64,000 nucleotides of DNA from Pseudomonas zanjanensis (GCF_014268745.2 NZ_JABWRB020000002.1:62001-126000); one strand, 5' to 3'; positions 51,397 through 60,551 are shown, numbered from the stretch's first letter. The notes: generated by a model not told the origin, from the letters alone. Made by a program: numbers and translations.

Positions 51397-51529
51397 CAGG
51401 ACACTCCGGCGTGGGCGGGATTGAAAAGGCGCGGCGAGTATAAGGCATGGGGGGCGGGTGGAGGATTGGCCTGCGGCGGTGTGTCGCAGCTATTCATCGT
51501 GAACCCGGATTCAGCAGTGCCAAATTGAC

Positions 51530-51620
51530 TGTGGGAGCGGGCTTGCTCGCGAAAGCGGTCTGTCAAACAGCAAAAATGTTGAGTGTGCCGTCGTCTTCGC
51601 GAGCAAGCCCGCTCCCACAG
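51530..51620. repeat. REPIN, GTGGGAGCGGGCTTGCTCGCGA family
   Basis: A standard inverted pair between the DUF2788 and Lrp-family genes. Confidence 0.92.
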
Positions 51621-51646
51621 GAAAACTGTGTAGAGCATGAAAGCGG

Positions 51647-52126
51647 TCAGCTACGCAGATGCGTCAACGGCAGTTCAGTGCTGTTAAGCACCTGGTTCAG
51701 CACAAAACTCGAACGCACGCTGGTAACGCCATCGATCCGGGTCAGGTGCCCCAGCAGCAGTTTCTGGTAATGGTCCATGTCCGGCACCACCACTTTGAGC
51801 TGGTAGTCGGCGTCCATGCCGGTGACCAGGCTGCACTCCAGCACTTGTGGCAGGTTGCGGATGGCGGCTTCGAAGTTCTCGAAACGCTCGGGAGTGTGGC
51901 GGTCCATGCCGATCAGCACATAAGCCGTCAGGCTCAGGCCGAGCAGCTTGCGGTCGAGCAGGGCGACCTGGCGGGTGATGTAGCCGTCATCCTCCAACTG
52001 CTTGACCCGCCGTGAGCAGGGGGAGGGCGACAGGCCAATGCGTTCGGCCAGTTCCTGGTTGGAGATGCGCGCGTCACGTTGCAATTCCGCCAGAATGCTC
52101 AGGTCGTAACGGTCGAGTTTGCTCAT
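51647..52126 (-). CDS. Lrp/AsnC-family transcriptional regulator
   Basis: A 159-residue regulator. The winged helix-turn-helix is near 20-42 (SNQELAERIGLSPSPCSRRVKQL), and the C-terminal RAM ligand domain runs about 70-150 (VLECSLVTGMDADYQLKVVV). Family members bind amino acids and often control the divergent gene. Opposite lies an orphan transcription unit ending at a strong terminator (52415-52441), and TTGCGCAA/CGCAAT motifs fill the gap. The effector is unknown. Confidence 0.9.
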   Translation of the reverse strand: MSKLDRYDLSILAELQRDARISNQELAERIGLSPSPCSRRVKQLEDDGYITRQVALLDRKLLGLSLTAYVLIGMDRHTPERFENFEAAIRNLPQVLECSLVTGMDADYQLKVVVPDMDHYQKLLLGHLTRIDGVTSVRSSFVLNQVLNSTELPLTHLRS

Positions 52127-52414
52127 CGGTCGGGCCTTTATCTTGATAATTGCGGCGGATTATCTATCCGGGGTTAAAAATTGCGCAAGTGATGTTTATT
52201 TCCGCAATCTTCGCAATCATCTATCGGCACCCCAGGCTTATGCTTATCACCAAGATCACTGCTCGGACAAACAGTCCAGTGCAGCCCGCCCAATCAGGCC
52301 GGCTGCGGCCGCAGTACCCACCGGTACTGGCAGGCCCCCGAGCTGCACACCGTCCAGAAGACGGCGTGAGGTGAGCCGACGTCATAAGCGTCGCGCACGG
52401 ACGAAATTCTCAAG
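52127..52414 (+). ncRNA. Orphan transcription unit or small RNA candidate
   Basis: A strong terminator at 52415-52441 ends rightward transcription, yet no convincing gene lies between it and the divergent regulator at 52126. A 43-codon frame from an ATG at about 52240 has far less GC at third positions than the neighbours and no ribosome site. Two GGAC motifs in single-stranded-looking contexts are present. CGCAAT/TTGCGCAA repeats near 52181-52217 may be Lrp-type operators. A small RNA, a leader or a short peptide are all possible. Confidence 0.35.
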
Positions 52415-52441
52415 GGGAGGCCGACGGGCCTCCCTTTTTTA
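52415..52441 (+). terminator. Rho-independent terminator
   Basis: GGGAGGCC-GACG-GGCCTCCC is a perfect 8-bp stem with a four-base loop followed by six T. It is the clearest intrinsic terminator in the window. It lies 100 bp before the DUF6515 gene, so it serves the upstream unit. Confidence 0.9.
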
Positions 52442-52540
52442 ATGCCTGCGAAATAAACCCCGTGGCTGATAATCTGTCGCAGAACCGGCCTGGGCTTTCT
52501 CAGTCTTATCATCAGGCCTTGAACCGTTGTGAGGAATTTC

Positions 52541-53548
52541 ATGAAGTCGCGCATCTGGCGTTTGGCAGGTGTTGGTCTGTTGTGGGCAAGTGTCAGTGCG
52601 CAGGGAATGGCCGACGATCAGCAAAACCGTGGCGGCCCGGACGGCGGTCGCGGGCAGGACGGTCGTGGCGGCAACGGCCAGGGTTACTCAGGCCAGCCAC
52701 GGCCGCAGGGCAACGAGATCATTCGGGGCGACAACAGTCGTCAGTTCGAGGTCAAGCCGCATGACCCAGGCGGACAGCACTACGATCGTCCGCCCCAGGA
52801 CCCTAACGTTCATGGGCGGCCGCCGCAGCCGCAACCTGGCAACCACCTGCCGATCCAGGGTCGGCCCGACAGCGTGACCCAGACCCGTGAACCGCAACCG
52901 GGCTACTATCGCGATATCCCACGGCGCAATGATGGTTATCCGAACGCAGGTCCGCGACCCGACCATGACGGCCGTCCCGATCAGCCTTGGCCCGGTCGGC
53001 CGGGTGGGCATGGCAACGGTTGGGGCCCTGGGCCGCAGTACCGTCCGGGTTATGTGATCGACCGTTTCCCGGATCGCAACTACCGTGTGCCCTATCGCGG
53101 CCAGGATTATTTCTACTCGGGCGGCTACTGGTATCGCCCGCAAGGGCCGCGTTATGTCGTGGTCGCGCCACCGCGGGGCATCCGTACCCGTTACTTGCCC
53201 GATTACGCCAGGGAAGTGTGGATCGGCAGCTCGCTGTTCTTCCTCGCTGCCGGCGCTTATTACATCTACGAAGCCAACACCCAGGATTACGTCGTGGTCG
53301 ATGCGCCGGCCGCCAACCCGCAGCCGCAACCCCAGGGCAACAGTTTCGACGTAGTGGCCTATCCCGCCAACGGCCAGCCGCCCGAACAGGTCAATCAGGA
53401 TGGCTACGACTGCTATCGCTGGGCAGTGCAGCAGAGTGGTTTCGACCCGCGCAACTACACCTACCCACCGGCACCGGAAGTGGTGCAGACCTATCGCCAA
53501 GCCCAAGGCAGTTGCTTGAGCAGTCGTGGGTATCAGGTGACGTACTGA
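52541..53548 (+). CDS. DUF6515 exported protein, Gly/Pro/Gln/Asp-rich
   Basis: A 335-residue exported protein. The signal peptide ends near SAQGMA. Residues about 25-165 are low complexity, rich in G, P, Q, N, D and R (PDGGRGQDGRGGNGQG, HGRPPQPQPGN), probably disordered. Then comes a YR-rich segment (RNYRVPYRGQDYFYSGGYWY), a hydrophobic helix (SLFFLAAGAYYIYEA) and a C-terminal domain with two Cys (GYDCYRWAVQQSGFDP, QGSCLSSRGY). The function is unknown. GAGGAAT precedes the ATG at 52541. Confidence 0.8.
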   Translation: MKSRIWRLAGVGLLWASVSAQGMADDQQNRGGPDGGRGQDGRGGNGQGYSGQPRPQGNEIIRGDNSRQFEVKPHDPGGQHYDRPPQDPNVHGRPPQPQPGNHLPIQGRPDSVTQTREPQPGYYRDIPRRNDGYPNAGPRPDHDGRPDQPWPGRPGGHGNGWGPGPQYRPGYVIDRFPDRNYRVPYRGQDYFYSGGYWYRPQGPRYVVVAPPRGIRTRYLPDYAREVWIGSSLFFLAAGAYYIYEANTQDYVVVDAPAANPQPQPQGNSFDVVAYPANGQPPEQVNQDGYDCYRWAVQQSGFDPRNYTYPPAPEVVQTYRQAQGSCLSSRGYQVTY

Positions 53549-53569
53549 GTTCTGTTGGGAGGCCGCTCT

Positions 53570-53663
53570 TGTGGCGAGGGAGCTTGCTCCCGCTCGGTTG
53601 CGCAGCGACCGCAAAATCCTGGGCCTGCTGCGCAGGCCAGCGGGAGCAAGCTCCCTCGCCACG
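53570..53663. repeat. REPIN-like inverted pair, GAGGGAGCTTGCTCCCGC family
   Basis: Opposed arms lie between the convergent DUF6515 and CDF genes. Confidence 0.9.
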
Positions 53664-53673
53664 GTGTTCGACA

Positions 53674-54567
53674 TCAAGCGCTGGCGCGTTTCACCACTTC
53701 CGACGGATCGGCATGCACCAGCACTTCGGCTTTCGGATAAGCGCGGTGGATCGCATCGGCGGCCTGGTCGCTGATGCCGTGGGCCACTGACAGGGTCAGT
53801 TCCCCCGGCAGCTCCAAGTGCAGCTGCACGAACCAGTGGTTGCCGGAGACCCGCGTGCGCAGGTCATGGGCGCCGAGCACGCCGGGCACCGCGCAGGCCA
53901 GTTCCAGCATGCGCTGGCTGACGTCGGGCGGCAGTTCTTCATCCATCAGCACGGCGAAGCTTTCCCGGGCGATCTGGATGGCGCTCCACAGGATGTACGC
54001 CGCGATCCCCAGGCCGAACCAGGCGTCGAGTTGATACCAGCCCAACCCTGCCAGTACCAGCGCCACCAGGATGCTGCCGTTGAGCAACAGGTCCGAGCGA
54101 TAGTGCAGCGAGTCGGCGCGCACGGCGTTGGAGCCGGTGGCGCGGATGACCCGATGCTGCAACGCCAGCAGCGCCAAGGTCAGCACCAGGGAAAACACGA
54201 TCACACCGACGCTGAGCCAGGGCGCGTCCACCGGCACCGGCTCCTTCAGGCGTTCGAAGGCCTGCAAGGCGATCAGTACCGCACTGCCGCCGATAAACAG
54301 CGCCTGGGCCATGCCCGCCAGGGATTCGGCCTTGCCGTGACCGTAGCGATGGTCATCGTCGGCGGGACGCAAGGCGTAATGCACCGCCAGCAGATTGAGC
54401 AGCGAGGTGACGCCGTCCAGCGCCGAGTCGGTCAGGCCGGCAAGCATGCTCACCGAACCGCTGAGCCACCAGGCGAAGGCCTTGGCGACAATCAATGTCA
54501 GTGCCACGGCCACCGACGCCCGGGTGGCCAGGCGCAACAGGCGAGCGTGTTCGGTGCTGGTGGTCAT
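53674..54567 (-). CDS. Cation diffusion facilitator (FieF-like metal exporter)
   Basis: A 297-residue proton-coupled divalent metal exporter with six membrane spans. The binding-site Asp/His residues are seen in GLTDSALDGVTSLLN and in PADDDHRYGHGKAE. The C-terminal cytoplasmic metallochaperone-like domain carries HDLRTRVSGNHWFVQLHLEL and VHADPSE. The metal is probably zinc or iron, but sequence cannot decide. It is downstream of the small lipoprotein gene by 28 bp, same strand. Confidence 0.92.
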   Translation of the reverse strand: MTTSTEHARLLRLATRASVAVALTLIVAKAFAWWLSGSVSMLAGLTDSALDGVTSLLNLLAVHYALRPADDDHRYGHGKAESLAGMAQALFIGGSAVLIALQAFERLKEPVPVDAPWLSVGVIVFSLVLTLALLALQHRVIRATGSNAVRADSLHYRSDLLLNGSILVALVLAGLGWYQLDAWFGLGIAAYILWSAIQIARESFAVLMDEELPPDVSQRMLELACAVPGVLGAHDLRTRVSGNHWFVQLHLELPGELTLSVAHGISDQAADAIHRAYPKAEVLVHADPSEVVKRASA

Positions 54568-54595
54568 GGCGCGGTCGTTCCTTCAGTCGCGTCGG

Positions 54596-55015
54596 TCATG
54601 CGGCCGGTTTGAGACCGAGGGCAGCCAGTTGTTGTGCGCTGCCCTTGTGTTGGATCAGGCGCGGATCGTCCAACGGAAAGCTGCGGCCCAGTTCGCGTTC
54701 CAGGATCGCCTGCAGTTTTTGGTTATTGACGGTGCCATCGGGGTTGATGGCCGGCTTGAGCTTCTCGGGCTCGATCTGGACGCTGCGGCCCGGTTCGAAA
54801 TAAATGGCACCGGTGGCAAAGTCCACGGCGAACGCGATCAGGCCGGGGATGATGTAGAACAGCAGGCCGACGGCATCGAGGGCGGCGATGGCCGGGTCGA
54901 TCTTGCCGTCGATCTGGCCGCGACGGTCCGGGTAGAAGATCGAGCCACAGGCGCTGATCTGGGTCAGCAGGGTGGCGACCAGGACGCCACCGATCACGCG
55001 AAAGGGAATACGCAT
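54596..55015 (-). CDS. Small conserved lipoprotein
   Basis: A 139-residue predicted lipoprotein: LLTQISACGSIF with Cys near 21, YPDRRGQIDGKIDPAIAALDAVGLLFYIIPGLIAFAVDF (in part, one hydrophobic segment), then EPEKLKPAINPDGTVNNQKLQAIL. I recall homologues being mislabelled polyribonucleotide nucleotidyltransferase in some pseudomonad genomes. Nothing here supports nuclease activity. The longer upstream frame reads through the hrpB promoter and is rejected. Confidence 0.8.
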   Translation of the reverse strand: MRIPFRVIGGVLVATLLTQISACGSIFYPDRRGQIDGKIDPAIAALDAVGLLFYIIPGLIAFAVDFATGAIYFEPGRSVQIEPEKLKPAINPDGTVNNQKLQAILERELGRSFPLDDPRLIQHKGSAQQLAALGLKPAA

Positions 55016-55081
55016 AGCAATCTCCTGAACAGGTAGGGGCGTTGCTGGTTGGAGTCCAGACCACGCTAAACAGTTCGCCGT

Positions 55082-55087
55082 TATACT
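55082..55087 (+). promoter_or_regulatory. -10 box for hrpB
   Basis: TATACT lies 23 bases before the hrpB ATG in the divergent gap. The expected -35 region is weak. Confidence 0.4.
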
Positions 55088-55110
55088 CGGCCCTCTGTTT
55101 TGGAGCCAGC

Positions 55111-57627
55111 ATGATTTCTTTGCCGATTGATGAAGTTTTACCCGCCCTGCGCCAAGCCTTGGCCTCGCGCCACGAAGCCGTGCTCGAAGCGCCGCCCGGT
55201 GCCGGTAAAACCACCCGTGTTCCCCTGGCCTTGCTGAACGAGCCGTGGCTGGCCGGACAGACCATCCTGATGCTCGAACCCCGGCGCCTGGCGGCACGGG
55301 CGGCGGCCGAACGGCTGGCCAGCGAACTGGGGGAAAAGGTCGGCGAGACGGTCGGCTACCGGATTCGCCTCGACAGCAAGGTCGGGCCCAAGACCCGCAT
55401 CGAAGTGGTCACCGAAGGCATTCTCACCCGCCGCTTGCAGGACGACCCGGCGCTGGAAGGCGTGGGGCTGCTGATTTTCGATGAATTCCATGAACGCAGC
55501 CTCGACGCCGACCTGGCCCTGGCCTTGAGCCTCAACGGTCGGGAGTTGTTTCGCGACGACCAGCCGCTGAAGATCCTGTTGATGTCCGCCACCCTGGAAG
55601 GCGAGCGCCTGGCCGGGTTGCTGGGCGACGCGCCGATCCTGCGCAGCGAAGGCCGCATGTTTGCGGTGACGGTGCGCTGGGGGCGGCCGTTCCAGCCCGG
55701 CGAGTTCATCGAGCCGCGCCTGGTGCAGACCGTGCTCGACGCCCTGCACGATGAAACCGGCAGCGTCCTGGTGTTCTTGCCCGGGCAGGCGGAGATTCGC
55801 CGGGTGCATCAGCAACTGGCCGAGGCCTTGGGTGAGGGCGGCAATGTGTTGCTCTGTCCGTTGCACGGCGAACTGGACCTCGCCGCCCAACGCGCCGCCA
55901 TCGACCCGGCGCCCCCCGGCCAGCGCAAAGTGGTGTTGGCCACCAACATCGCCGAGACCAGCCTGACCATCAACGGCGTGCGGGTGGTGATCGACGCCGG
56001 ACTGGCCCGCGTGCCGCGTTTCGACCCGGGCAGCGGCATGACCCGTCTCGACACCCAGCGCATTTCCCGGGCCAGCGCCACCCAGCGGGCCGGTCGTGCT
56101 GGGCGCCTGGAACCGGGTGTGTGTTACCGGTTGTGGTCCGAAGACCAGCATGAACAATTGGCCGCTTACGGCAGCGCGGAGATTCTGTCGGCGGACCTGG
56201 CCGGGTTGGCCCTGCAACTGGGGCGCTGGGGCGTGACGCCGCAGCAACTGGTCTGGCTCGACGTTCCGCCTGCCGCTGCGTATGCCCAGGCCCAAGACCT
56301 GCTGCAACGCCTGGGCGCGCTGGAGGGGGAGCAACTGACCCGCCACGGCCAGGCCATGGCCGAACTGCCGGCCCACCCACGTATCGCCCATCTGCTGTTG
56401 CGCGGCCAGGCGCTGGGCCTGGCAGACATGGCCTGCAATGTCGCCGCACTGTTGGGCGAGCGCGACATTCTCCGTGGTGCCGGCGCGGACTTGCACAGTC
56501 GCCTGGCCTTGCTGTCGGGCGAAGAACGCGCCGCGCGGGGCGCCCAAGGTGGGGTGCAACGGGCCCGGCAATTGGCTCGGCAGTATCGCGGCTACCTGCG
56601 GGGCAAGGCCGAAGAAGCCGTGGCCGATCCCGATCATCCGCGCTGGCTCGGCGCCTTGCTGGCATTGGCCTACCCGGACCGTGTCGCCCAGCAGCGCCGG
56701 CCCGGCGGCGCGGAATATCGTTTGGCCAATGGTCGTGCGGCGCTGTTTGCCGAGGCTGACAGCCTGATGAAACAAGCGTGGCTGGTGATCGCCGACCTGG
56801 GCAGCCGCCAGGGCCAGCGCGAAGAGCGAATCTATCTGGCGACGGATTTCGACCCGACGCTGTTCGATTCGGTGCTGGCCGAGCAAGTGCGCACCGTGGA
56901 CCAACTGGATTGGGACGAGCGCGAAGGCGTGCTGCGGGCCGAGCGCCAGCGCAAGGTCGGCGAGCTGGTGCTCAGCCGCGAACCGCTGACCGGCCTGGAT
57001 GAGTCAGCCCGTAGCCAGGCCTTGGTGAACCTGGTGCGGCGCAAGGGCCTGGAATTATTGCCCTGGACCCCGGAACTGCGGCAATGGCAGGCGCGGGTGG
57101 CGCTGCTGCGGCGCATGGACCTGGGCGCCAAGGGCGAGAGCGAATGGCCAGACGTCAGCGACGGCGCCTTGCTGGACAGCCTCGAGCATTGGTTGATGCC
57201 GTATCTGGGCCGCGTCTCGCGCCTCAGCCATTTCGCCAACCTGGACGTGTCGAGCTTCGTTCACAACCTGTTGCCCTGGCCCCTGCCGCAACGCTTGGAT
57301 GAACTGGCGCCGCACCATTTGAACGTGCCCTCGGGTTCGTCGATCCGCCTGGACTACAGCGAGCATCCACCGATCCTCGCGGTGCGCCTGCAGGAACTCT
57401 TCGGCCTGGCCGACACCCCGCGCATTGCCGGCGGCCGGCAGGTGGTCAAGTTGCACCTGCTGTCGCCAGCGCGGCGGCCGGTGCAGGTGACCCAGGATTT
57501 GGCGAACTTCTGGCGCAGCACCTATGCCGAGGTGAAAAAGGATCTCAAGGGGCGTTATCCCAAGCATTACTGGCCGGACGACCCGCTGGTGGCCGAGGCG
57601 ACGGCGCGGGTCAAGCCGCGCAAGTAA
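55111..57627 (+). CDS. hrpB: ATP-dependent RNA helicase HrpB
   Basis: An 838-residue DEAH-family helicase (E. coli HrpB is 809). Walker A is APPGAGKTTRVPL, the DExH box is FDEFHERS, then MSATLEG, TNIAETSLTINGV and QRAGRAGRLEPGVCYRLW. The C-terminal HrpB-specific region ends with LKGRYPKHYWPDDPLVAEAT (in part). HrpB with a PBP is linked to surface and membrane processes in some bacteria; here its role is unassigned. Confidence 0.95.
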   Translation: MISLPIDEVLPALRQALASRHEAVLEAPPGAGKTTRVPLALLNEPWLAGQTILMLEPRRLAARAAAERLASELGEKVGETVGYRIRLDSKVGPKTRIEVVTEGILTRRLQDDPALEGVGLLIFDEFHERSLDADLALALSLNGRELFRDDQPLKILLMSATLEGERLAGLLGDAPILRSEGRMFAVTVRWGRPFQPGEFIEPRLVQTVLDALHDETGSVLVFLPGQAEIRRVHQQLAEALGEGGNVLLCPLHGELDLAAQRAAIDPAPPGQRKVVLATNIAETSLTINGVRVVIDAGLARVPRFDPGSGMTRLDTQRISRASATQRAGRAGRLEPGVCYRLWSEDQHEQLAAYGSAEILSADLAGLALQLGRWGVTPQQLVWLDVPPAAAYAQAQDLLQRLGALEGEQLTRHGQAMAELPAHPRIAHLLLRGQALGLADMACNVAALLGERDILRGAGADLHSRLALLSGEERAARGAQGGVQRARQLARQYRGYLRGKAEEAVADPDHPRWLGALLALAYPDRVAQQRRPGGAEYRLANGRAALFAEADSLMKQAWLVIADLGSRQGQREERIYLATDFDPTLFDSVLAEQVRTVDQLDWDEREGVLRAERQRKVGELVLSREPLTGLDESARSQALVNLVRRKGLELLPWTPELRQWQARVALLRRMDLGAKGESEWPDVSDGALLDSLEHWLMPYLGRVSRLSHFANLDVSSFVHNLLPWPLPQRLDELAPHHLNVPSGSSIRLDYSEHPPILAVRLQELFGLADTPRIAGGRQVVKLHLLSPARRPVQVTQDLANFWRSTYAEVKKDLKGRYPKHYWPDDPLVAEATARVKPRK

Positions 57628-57648
57628 TTGGGGCCGAGACAAAACCTT

Positions 57649-57739
57649 TGTGGGAGCGGGCTTGCTCGCGAATGCGGAGTGTCAGTCAATAATTTATGTA
57701 ACTGACCCACCGTATTCGCGAGCAAGCCCGCTCCCACAG
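57649..57739. repeat. REPIN, GTGGGAGCGGGCTTGCTCGCGA family
   Basis: A standard inverted pair between the convergent hrpB and phosphodiesterase genes. Confidence 0.92.
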
Positions 57740-57761
57740 TTGTTCGGTGATGGGGCTCAAA

Positions 57762-58841
57762 TCACGGCATCGCCGGCAACAGGAACCGCGCAATCACCGG
57801 CAAGTGATCGGAGATGCGCAAGGTATCGTCCTGCCTTACCTGGGCTTCAACCCGCTTGATCCGCGGGCTGTAGAACAGGTAGTCGACGGTGCGGTCGGGG
57901 CCGTTGAGGCCGGGGTCGTTCGGGTAGTGGGTCAGCCAATGTTCGCGGTCGATGCCGCTGGCTTCGTTGTTGGTGGGGATCATCGGGTATTTGTCCCACA
58001 GCAGGTGCAGCGGGCTGTCGGCGGCGTAGGGCGTGCGCTGCTCGGACGGCAGGCGCCGGTACTGGCCCAGAGGCAGCAGGTTGAAATCGCCACCGATCAG
58101 CCAGGGCGTGCCCGCGGATTCGAATTTATCCACTGCCTTGGTGACGGCGGCGATTTGCTTGGGCAGGGTGTCGTCCGGCTCGGTGGCCCGTTCCAGATGG
58201 GTGTTGAGCACCGCCAGTTGGCCGCCGTCGCTCAGCGCCAGATAACTCACCAACAAAGCGTTTTTTGGCTGGAACTGACGGCTGATGAAGTTGGCGTCGG
58301 CCACCGGCAGTTGCACCCGTTCGGCATGGTCGATGCGGTAGCGACTCAGGGTCGCCAGTTGCCGGCCGACACTGCCGAAGATGCGCGGGTTGGGGATGAA
58401 GTCGGCTTTCCAGTCGAAGGCGCTGGTGCCGCACGGATAGAGGTCGGCCAAGCGTTCCTGTAGCAGCTTGAGCTGGTCCTGGTAATCGCTGGCCTTGGCG
58501 CCCTTGTCCAGTTCCTGGAGCAAGACGATGTCCGGTTGTTCGTCGCGTATGACCCGGGCCACTTCGTCGAGGCTGAAGGCCATGTCCTCCAAGGTCGGGC
58601 TTTCATCGTCGCCCTGGGCCAGGTCGTGCCAGAACACGTAGCGCTTGCCAGCGAGGAACTGGACGTTCCAGGTCATCACCTTCAAGGCCTGGCCAGGCGC
58701 CAGCGCTGCTGCGTTGGCAGTGCAACTGACGGGCAGTGCTTCCCGGGCCTGGGGGCGCCAGGTCAGGCCATAGGTTGCAAAGGCACCGATGCCGACAACC
58801 AACAGCAGGCCCAGCAAGGCGTGGCGCAGTAGACGGGTCAT
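57762..58841 (-). CDS. Endonuclease/exonuclease/phosphatase family protein, exported
   Basis: A 359-residue protein. The N-terminal hydrophobic segment (LLGLLLVVGIGAFATYGLTW) is a membrane anchor or signal. The EEP fold follows: LKVMTWNVQFLAG, PDIVLLQELDKG, VLNTHLERA, IGGDFNLLPLG and ISDHLPVIARF carry the Asn, Glu, His, Asp and His metal/catalytic residues. Relatives cleave nucleic acids, phosphoinositides or sphingomyelin; the substrate is unknown. Its start overlaps the YciC-like gene stop by 4 bp. Confidence 0.85.
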   Translation of the reverse strand: MTRLLRHALLGLLLVVGIGAFATYGLTWRPQAREALPVSCTANAAALAPGQALKVMTWNVQFLAGKRYVFWHDLAQGDDESPTLEDMAFSLDEVARVIRDEQPDIVLLQELDKGAKASDYQDQLKLLQERLADLYPCGTSAFDWKADFIPNPRIFGSVGRQLATLSRYRIDHAERVQLPVADANFISRQFQPKNALLVSYLALSDGGQLAVLNTHLERATEPDDTLPKQIAAVTKAVDKFESAGTPWLIGGDFNLLPLGQYRRLPSEQRTPYAADSPLHLLWDKYPMIPTNNEASGIDREHWLTHYPNDPGLNGPDRTVDYLFYSPRIKRVEAQVRQDDTLRISDHLPVIARFLLPAMP

Positions 58842-59497
58842 GGCTTGGGTTTTTCTGCAATCAGCATGAACATTCGGAACAACACCACGGTGGTGAACAA
58901 TTGCAGGAAACTGTGGAGGCTGTCGACCAACAAGCTGATCAACGGATTCTGCGGCGGCGGATACACCGAGACGCTGGCGCCCTTGAGCAACCACAGCGGG
59001 ACCATGACGGCCAGGATGCAGAGCAGGATTCGCCAGAAATGGCCTCGACTCAGGCGCGCGCTTTCCTTCATGGCGGCCAGTGGCGCCAGGCCTTTCAACA
59101 CCAACAGGTATTCACCGAAGGCCAGGACGACCATCAGCCACAGCCCAGGCAGGAAGTACAAGGAAATGCCGATCAGGATCAGCAACGTGTTGAGAGCGGT
59201 CAGCAAGGCAAAGCGCGGCCACTGGAGCAGGGCGGCGGCAAGCAGGTCTCGCGTGCGTGGCGCTTCACCACGGCTGCGGGCATCGAGGAACAGAATCAGC
59301 GCCGCGGTGTACAGCGGATAGACCAATAACCCAACGATTACGCTGTAGCCGGAAAAACCGTCGGCCCCCAGGGCGTTGTCCACCCCTTGTTGCAGCACGG
59401 CTTCAAGTATCACCAGCGGCAGGCACAACTGGGCGATCCGGCCCAGATGGCGCTTGAAAAAATACAAGGAGTCACGCAGTACTTCTAACGGATTCAT
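58838..59497 (-). CDS. YciC-family (UPF0259) membrane protein
   Basis: A 219-residue inner-membrane protein with about six hydrophobic segments. The start NPLEVLRDSLYFFKRHLG, the middle FLPGLWLMVVLAFGEYLLVL and GLAPLAAMKESARLSRGHFWRIL (in part) match YciC. YciC homologues help maintain envelope integrity, with no settled mechanism. It is coupled by a 4-bp overlap to the exported phosphodiesterase, suggesting a joint envelope function. Confidence 0.82.
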   Translation of the reverse strand: MNPLEVLRDSLYFFKRHLGRIAQLCLPLVILEAVLQQGVDNALGADGFSGYSVIVGLLVYPLYTAALILFLDARSRGEAPRTRDLLAAALLQWPRFALLTALNTLLILIGISLYFLPGLWLMVVLAFGEYLLVLKGLAPLAAMKESARLSRGHFWRILLCILAVMVPLWLLKGASVSVYPPPQNPLISLLVDSLHSFLQLFTTVVLFRMFMLIAEKPKP

Positions 59498-59673
59498 GGG
59501 TCGGTATCGCAGTTCAAAAAAAGCGGTCCGACACTTTACCCATCAGGTGACCGCAGAAACAAACGTAAACATCAGGTAAAGACCATTGAAAGCTTTTCGA
59601 CGCGCCCCATTACTGATGGGCACCGGTCTTCGGGATCGGAATGGTTTCTACCCGGCAATCGAATGAGGTCGCC

Positions 59674-60423
59674 ATGAACAGCGAAGAACAAACCCTGATC
59701 GATGGACTGTTTTCACGGCTGCATCAGGCCGAAAAGGATTCAGCCCCGCGCGATGCCCAGGCCGAGGCGCGGATCAAGGAACACCTGGCGAGCCAGCCAG
59801 CGGCGGGCTATTTCATGGCCCAGGCGATCCTGGTGCAGGAGGCCGCGATCAAGCGCCTCGATGAGCAGAACAGGCAGCTCTCCCAACAGGTCGAGCAGTT
59901 GCAGGCCGAGCTGCAACAGGCTCGCAAGCAAGCGCCGGCGTCCAGCGGTGGCGGTGGTTTCCTCTCGAGTATTTTCGGCGGTAGCCCACGGGACTCGCGC
60001 CCGGCGAGCGCACCGGCCTCCAGCGGCGGTGGTTGGCGCGAACCGGCGCCGTCGTCCTTCAATGCCCCGGCGCAACAGGGTTTCGGCGCGCCGCCCGGCA
60101 ATTATGGCGCGCCGCAGCAGCAGGCCCCGGCAGCGGGCAGCTTCCTCGGCGGCGCGCTGAAAACCGCGGCGGGCGTGGCCGGTGGCGTGATGCTGGCCCA
60201 GGGCATCAGCAGCCTGTTCCACAGCAACCAGCAACCGCAGGAAATCGTCGAGATTCTCAAGGAAGAACCGGCGCAACCGGTCAGCGACACCACAGACAGC
60301 GGTTGGGGCGATGACCAGCGTATGGCCGATAACGACGCCTACGGTAATGACCCGGGTGGGTTCAGCGACGCGGACTACACCGACGATTCATCTTCCTTCG
60401 GCGACGACGACTCCTTCGTCTGA
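59674..60423 (+). CDS. DUF2076 family protein
   Basis: A 249-residue protein. An N-terminal helical part (MNSEEQTLIDGLFSRLHQAE, then a coiled coil RLDEQNRQLSQQVEQLQAEL at about 73-95) is followed by a Gly/Pro/Ala-rich linker (about 100-165). Next is a hydrophobic segment near 170-195 (LGGALKTAAGVAGGVMLAQG) and a very acidic C-terminus (DDSSSFGDDDSF). Some relatives are labelled periplasmic ligand-binding sensors, but there is no signal peptide here. The function is unknown. Confidence 0.85.
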   Translation: MNSEEQTLIDGLFSRLHQAEKDSAPRDAQAEARIKEHLASQPAAGYFMAQAILVQEAAIKRLDEQNRQLSQQVEQLQAELQQARKQAPASSGGGGFLSSIFGGSPRDSRPASAPASSGGGWREPAPSSFNAPAQQGFGAPPGNYGAPQQQAPAAGSFLGGALKTAAGVAGGVMLAQGISSLFHSNQQPQEIVEILKEEPAQPVSDTTDSGWGDDQRMADNDAYGNDPGGFSDADYTDDSSSFGDDDSFV

Positions 60424-60551
60424 GCTGCCATTCGTCCGGGGCGCCCTGGCGCCTCGGGCCGATTATTCGCGGAACAATCCCTCTGGCTGGCATACTGGGC
60501 GACTTTTCGGCCCTGGTGGTCTGCCTGCGTGTGCATCCAAGAGGAAACGCG

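Noticed and set aside
54596..55015. A polyribonucleotide nucleotidyltransferase call for the small lipoprotein
   Set aside because: It has only 139 residues with a lipobox and no RNase PH, KH or S1 domain.
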